This document shows positions 4,939 through 8,067 of a DNA stretch of 8,067 nt, piece by piece. The notes under the pieces are model-generated. The model worked only from the letters and a program-made list of their open reading frames with translations, did not search any database and was not told the DNA's origin. The position numbers and the translations under genes were made by a program. The DNA is from an uncultured Leuconostoc sp. (lineage in GTDB: Bacteria > Bacillota > Bacilli > Lactobacillales > Lactobacillaceae), in contig USIU01000046.1 in NCBI GenBank assembly GCA_900554745.1, positions 1 to 8,067 of the forward strand, in the 5' to 3' direction. How positions within the stretch are numbered: the stretch's first letter is position 1; the number at the start of each line of letters is the position of its first letter.

Positions 4939-5883
4939 ATGAAACTAGGTATCTTATTTAGCGGTCAAGGGGCGCAAAAAGCTGGTATGGGCGCTGACTT
5001 ATACGCGGCTTTACCCGCCTACCGCGATACAATTGATCAAGCATCCGCGATCTTAGGTTATGACTTACAAGCTGTGGCGAATGACGAGACAAAAATTACG
5101 CAAACGGCTTACGCACAACCGGCGATTTTAGCCATGAGCAATGCAATTATTAATGCACTAGGCGAGGATTTGCCCACACCTGTTGCTGGGCTCGGCTTGA
5201 GTTTGGGTGAATATTCCGCGCTTACTGCAAGCGGCGCAATGGCATTTGACCAAGCCGTGTCCATTATCAAAGACCGTGGTATTTATATGCAAACGGTTGG
5301 CGAAGCTAATCCAGGTAAAATGGTGGCCGTGATGGGTGATGACCAAGCGTTAGTTGAAAACGTGTTGACAGCATTGCAAGCCGACGGGAAGCACGTTTAC
5401 CCAGCCAACTATAATACCTTTGCACAATTGGTAATTGGTGGTGTGGCTGAAGATGTTGATGTGGCGATTGCAGCCTTAACGGAAGCTGGTATCCAACGAC
5501 TCGTTGAATTACCAGTATCGGGTGCTTTTCATACCCCATTATTAAAGGATGCGGCTGTCCAGTTGACGACGCGTTTGGCAGGAGAAAGTTTTAGTGAACC
5601 AACTTACCCGGTCTATTCAAACACAACTGGTGCTTTGTTTACGGCAGACACATTGTTTGAAACATTGACAAAACAAATTATTTCACCAACTTACTTTGCC
5701 CAAGCTATGCAAAAAATGTTGGCTGATGGTGTCGATACGTTTATTGAAGTTGGCCCATCAGAGACCTTAATCAAATTCGCCAAGAAAATTGCACCAAAGG
5801 ACGTTAAGCGTTACGCTATTACTGATGTTGACAGTTTTAATGCGGTACGTGAGTTATTGGTTGCGGCAGGAAAGGAAGCCTAA
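4939..5883 (+). CDS. fabD: Malonyl-CoA:ACP transacylase FabD
   Basis: FabD transfers malonyl from CoA to AcpP, supplying the extender for FabH and FabF. The 314-residue protein begins MKLGILFSGQGAQ, the usual family start with the GQGAQ oxyanion loop at residues 9-13. The nucleophile is Ser88 in GLSLGEYSAL, where E. coli has GHSLGEYSAL. Arg113, which binds the malonyl carboxylate, is in KDRGIYMQ. His198 is in SGAFHTPLL. EVGPSETLIKF near the C-terminus is also conserved. The ATG at 4939 is chosen over 4927 because GGGGA precedes it at 5 bases. The gene is 42 bases after fabK and only one base before fabG, so fabD and fabG are probably coupled. Replacement of the His before the Ser by Leu is, to my knowledge, normal in Lactobacillales FabD. 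Confidence 0.96.
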   Translation: MKLGILFSGQGAQKAGMGADLYAALPAYRDTIDQASAILGYDLQAVANDETKITQTAYAQPAILAMSNAIINALGEDLPTPVAGLGLSLGEYSALTASGAMAFDQAVSIIKDRGIYMQTVGEANPGKMVAVMGDDQALVENVLTALQADGKHVYPANYNTFAQLVIGGVAEDVDVAIAALTEAGIQRLVELPVSGAFHTPLLKDAAVQLTTRLAGESFSEPTYPVYSNTTGALFTADTLFETLTKQIISPTYFAQAMQKMLADGVDTFIEVGPSETLIKFAKKIAPKDVKRYAITDVDSFNAVRELLVAAGKEA

Positions 5884-5884
5884 C

Positions 5885-6616
5885 ATGATGGATTTCACAG
5901 ATCAAACAGTGCTGGTGACGGGCTCATCTCGCGGGATTGGCTTGGCCATTGCCAAAGCTTTTGACGCGGCGGGTGCGCATGTGATTTTGCATGCGCGTTC
6001 AGAAATTAAGCCTGAAATTTTGGCTGAATTTAAGCAAACACCACAAACCTTGCAATTTGATATTGCCGATGCTGAAGCCACTGAAGCAAGTATCAAGGCC
6101 TTATATAAGCAAGCGGATTTCCCCGGGATTGATGTCTTGATTAACAATGCCGGTATTACCAAAGATCAATTGGCCATGGCGATGTCACCCGCGGATTTTG
6201 CCAACGTAATTAATGTGAATTTGAACGGGACCTTTAATGTCACGCAACCTATCTTTAAGAAGATGATTCGTCAACGACATGGGGCAATTGTGAATATGAG
6301 TTCCGTGATTGGTTTAATGGGTAACCTGGGGCAAGCAAATTATGCCGCTTCCAAGGCAGGTATTATTGGTTTCACTAAGTCATTGGCCAAAGAAGGTGCC
6401 CGTCGAGGCATTCGCGTGAACGCGATTGCCCCAGGCATGATTATGTCTGATATGACGGCAGTTTTGTCGGAAGCTACGCAAGCGGAAATTTTGGAACGTA
6501 TTCCGCTATCACGCTTCGGCGAAGCCCACGAAGTGGCTGAAGCAGCGCTTTTCTTAGCACATAGTGCCTACATTACAGGGCAAACATTGACTGTTGATGG
6601 CGGCTTATACATTTAA
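5885..6616 (+). CDS. fabG: 3-oxoacyl-ACP reductase FabG
   Basis: FabG reduces 3-oxoacyl-ACP to (3R)-3-hydroxyacyl-ACP with NADPH. The 243-residue short-chain dehydrogenase/reductase shows the nucleotide-binding TGSSRGIG (residues 12-19), NNAG (87-90) and the Asn in NVNL near 112. It also has the catalytic Ser140 (NMSSVIG) and the Y153-x3-K157 pair (YAASK). GQTLTVDGGLYI at the C-terminus is the standard FabG ending. The frame is open far upstream into fabD, but the start is ATG 5885 (or the adjacent ATG 5888). AAAGGA (5871-5876) lies 8 bases before 5885, and the upstream part has no family similarity. The gene starts one base after the fabD stop. Although short-chain reductases are many, the operon context and signatures make FabG secure. 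Confidence 0.96.
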   Translation: MMDFTDQTVLVTGSSRGIGLAIAKAFDAAGAHVILHARSEIKPEILAEFKQTPQTLQFDIADAEATEASIKALYKQADFPGIDVLINNAGITKDQLAMAMSPADFANVINVNLNGTFNVTQPIFKKMIRQRHGAIVNMSSVIGLMGNLGQANYAASKAGIIGFTKSLAKEGARRGIRVNAIAPGMIMSDMTAVLSEATQAEILERIPLSRFGEAHEVAEAALFLAHSAYITGQTLTVDGGLYI

Positions 6617-6631
6617 TTAAAGGAGAACAAC

Positions 6632-7894
6632 ATGACACGAGTAGTCATTACTGGTCTTGGTGCCGTAACCCCACTTGGAAATGATACCGAAACATTTTTA
6701 AATGGTATCTTCAATGAAGAAATTGGGATTAAGCCAATTACAAAGTTCGATGCAACAGCAACAGGAATCACGGTTGCTGGTCAAGTCGATGGATTCGACC
6801 CAGCACAACGAGTGGGAAAGCGTGATGCACGTAAGTTGGATTTGTTCTCACAATACGCCATCGATGCTGCTGACCAAGCTTTGGAAAATGCCGGTTTGAA
6901 AGCACCTGAGGGATCAGAAAACCCAACCACTGTTCAAGATCCAACGCGTTTTGGCGTGATTCTTGGTAATGGTATTGGTGGTTTGACAACCATTCAGGAA
7001 CAAGTAATCAAAATGCATGAAAAAGGCCCACAACGCGTGAGTCCATTGTTTGTGCCTGAAGCCATTCCAAACATGGTGTCTGGGAACGTGTCATTGCGTT
7101 TTGGTGCCAAAGGGGTGAACTACACTGTCGTGACCGCTTGTGCCTCTGCAACCAATGCCATTGGTGAAGCCTTCTGGCGCATTCAATCTGGCAAGGCGGA
7201 TGTGATGTTAACGGGTGGGTCAGAAGCCACTGTTAACGAAATTGGGATTGCTGGTTTCGCTGCTTTGACAGCGTTGTCAACCGAAACGGATCCGGCTGAA
7301 GCGTCAAAGCCATTTGATAAGAATCGTCATGGCTTCGTTCTGGGTGAAGGATCAGGTATCCTGGTCATTGAAAGCTTAGAACATGCGCAAGCACGTGGCG
7401 CCAACATCTTAGCAGAACTTGTCGGTTACGGTGCCTCATCTGATGCTTATCACATGACCTCACCATCACCTGATGGTGAAGGGGCCGCCCGTGCGATGCG
7501 TGATGCACTTCGTGACGCTGATTTGCAACCTGAACAAATTTCATATATCAATGCTCACGGGACAGCAACTGGTGCCAATGATTCCGGTGAAGCCCATGCG
7601 ATTGCTACTGTGTTTGGCGCCAACAATGTGCCAGTCTCATCAACTAAGGGGATGACGGGGCACTTGCTTGGAGCGGCTGGTGCAATTGAAGCGTTGGTTT
7701 CAGTTGGTGCACTTGTTCGGGGTGAAATGCCCGTCAACGTTGGTGTGAACGAACAAGATGATGACACTAAGTTGGTGAACTTGGTGTCTACTGACACTAA
7801 GCACCAAGCACCTGAATATGTATTGAGTGCGAACTATGGTTTTGGTGGTCACAACGCCGCAGTTATTTTCAAAAACTGGCACGAAGAGGCTTAA
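6632..7894 (+). CDS. fabF: 3-oxoacyl-ACP synthase II (KAS II) FabF
   Basis: FabF condenses acyl-ACP with malonyl-ACP in the elongation rounds. The 420-residue thiolase-fold protein has the Cys-His-His triad: C170 (TACASA), H309 (NAHGTAT) and H344 (TGHLLGAAG), with Lys339 in SSTKG. The gatekeeper Phe404 lies in YGFGGHN. The N-terminal VVITGLGAVTPLGN is typical. The segment NAHGTATGAND differs slightly from the common NAHGTSTPLND but keeps the catalytic His and Thr. A full ribosome binding site, AAAGGAG (6619-6625), lies 6 bases before the ATG. It is 15 bases after fabG and 3 bases before accB. Since only one KAS II is visible, it probably elongates both saturated and unsaturated chains. It is the target class of cerulenin and platensimycin. 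Confidence 0.97.
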   Translation: MTRVVITGLGAVTPLGNDTETFLNGIFNEEIGIKPITKFDATATGITVAGQVDGFDPAQRVGKRDARKLDLFSQYAIDAADQALENAGLKAPEGSENPTTVQDPTRFGVILGNGIGGLTTIQEQVIKMHEKGPQRVSPLFVPEAIPNMVSGNVSLRFGAKGVNYTVVTACASATNAIGEAFWRIQSGKADVMLTGGSEATVNEIGIAGFAALTALSTETDPAEASKPFDKNRHGFVLGEGSGILVIESLEHAQARGANILAELVGYGASSDAYHMTSPSPDGEGAARAMRDALRDADLQPEQISYINAHGTATGANDSGEAHAIATVFGANNVPVSSTKGMTGHLLGAAGAIEALVSVGALVRGEMPVNVGVNEQDDDTKLVNLVSTDTKHQAPEYVLSANYGFGGHNAAVIFKNWHEEA

Positions 7895-7897
7895 TTC

Positions 7898-8067
7898 ATG
7901 AGTTTAAATATCGATGAAATCCGCAGTTTAATGGCGGATCTAGAAAACAGTTCCTTACGCGAATTTCAAATTACCGACGGTGATTTTAGTTTGCATTTGT
8001 CAAAAAATGACAACGCGGCGATTGTCGCACCAGCACTCACTGCCGCCGCTGAACCAGTAGCGGCTAA
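7898..8067 (+). CDS. accB: Biotin carboxyl carrier protein of acetyl-CoA carboxylase, N-terminal part (runs off the end)
   Basis: Only the first 56 codons are present, starting MSLNIDEIRSLMADLENSSLREF. The pattern of an amphipathic N-terminal helix (residues 4-17), then LREFQITDGDFSLHLSK, then an Ala/Pro-rich linker (from about residue 40) is that of AccB. AccB carries biotin between the carboxylase and transferase parts of acetyl-CoA carboxylase. The biotinyl domain with its Met-Lys-Met site would lie past the right edge. The ATG is 3 bases after the fabF stop, with AAGAGG (7884-7889) 8 bases upstream inside fabF. In related genomes accB in this position is followed by a fabZ and by accC, accD and accA, which may be expected here. 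The call is based on the N-terminus plus context. Confidence 0.9.
   Translation, partial: MSLNIDEIRSLMADLENSSLREFQITDGDFSLHLSKNDNAAIVAPALTAAAEPVAA

Noticed and set aside
4939..5883. FabD active-site GHSLG reading as GLSLG, considered as a defect
   Set aside because: The catalytic Ser, Arg and His are intact, and Leu at this place is, as recalled, usual in streptococcal and related FabD.
5789..5884. N-terminal extension of FabG by 32 residues
   Set aside because: It lies inside fabD in another frame, has no family similarity, and a good ribosome site precedes ATG 5885.
5975..5996. Inverted repeat GCGCATG/CATGCGC inside fabG
   Set aside because: A 7-bp stem within coding sequence with no T tract or other support; likely chance from Ala/His/Arg codons.

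Overview
The window is ordinary chromosome from a low-to-moderate GC Gram-positive bacterium of the order Lactobacillales, most likely the Leuconostoc/Weissella branch. This rests on the streptococcal-type type II fatty-acid synthesis order with FabT and FabK, the GAPDH sequence style, strong AAAGGAG-type ribosome binding sites, and a GC content that by eye is in the mid-40s percent. Genus is inferred, not proven. All genes lie on the + strand. There are no mobile elements, tRNAs, rRNAs or CRISPR arrays.

Region 1 (1-614): the C-terminal 190 codons of a glycolytic glyceraldehyde-3-phosphate dehydrogenase, ended by a strong intrinsic terminator. Region 2 (about 640-1517): a single-gene unit for a calcineurin-like metallophosphoesterase, with an extended -10 promoter and its own terminator. 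Region 3 (1518-1676): a 159-base control region. It holds a good sigma-A promoter with two near-identical, oppositely oriented FabT-like operators. One overlaps the -35 and one lies just past the predicted transcription start. A leader of about 108 nt with a hairpin follows. Region 4 (1677-8067, running off the end): the fatty-acid operon fabZ-fabT-fabH-acpP-fabK-fabD-fabG-fabF-accB.

The operon encodes most of the elongation cycle. FabD loads malonyl onto the acyl carrier protein AcpP, FabH makes the first condensation and FabF the later ones. FabG reduces the ketone, FabZ removes water and the flavoenzyme FabK reduces the enoyl group. AccB begins the acetyl-CoA carboxylase genes that supply malonyl-CoA and presumably continue past the right edge. 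FabT, a MarR-family repressor known in relatives to use acyl-ACP as corepressor, probably controls the whole unit including itself through the paired boxes.

No wholly new system was found. The most informative signals are regulatory: the paired FabT boxes, the two terminator-less hairpins that bracket acpP, and the unusual fabZ leader (weak Shine-Dalgarno, hairpin, possible overlapping leader peptide). A fabZ copy at the head of the cluster, where streptococci place fabM, raises the possibility that it is a dehydratase/isomerase making unsaturated fatty acids.
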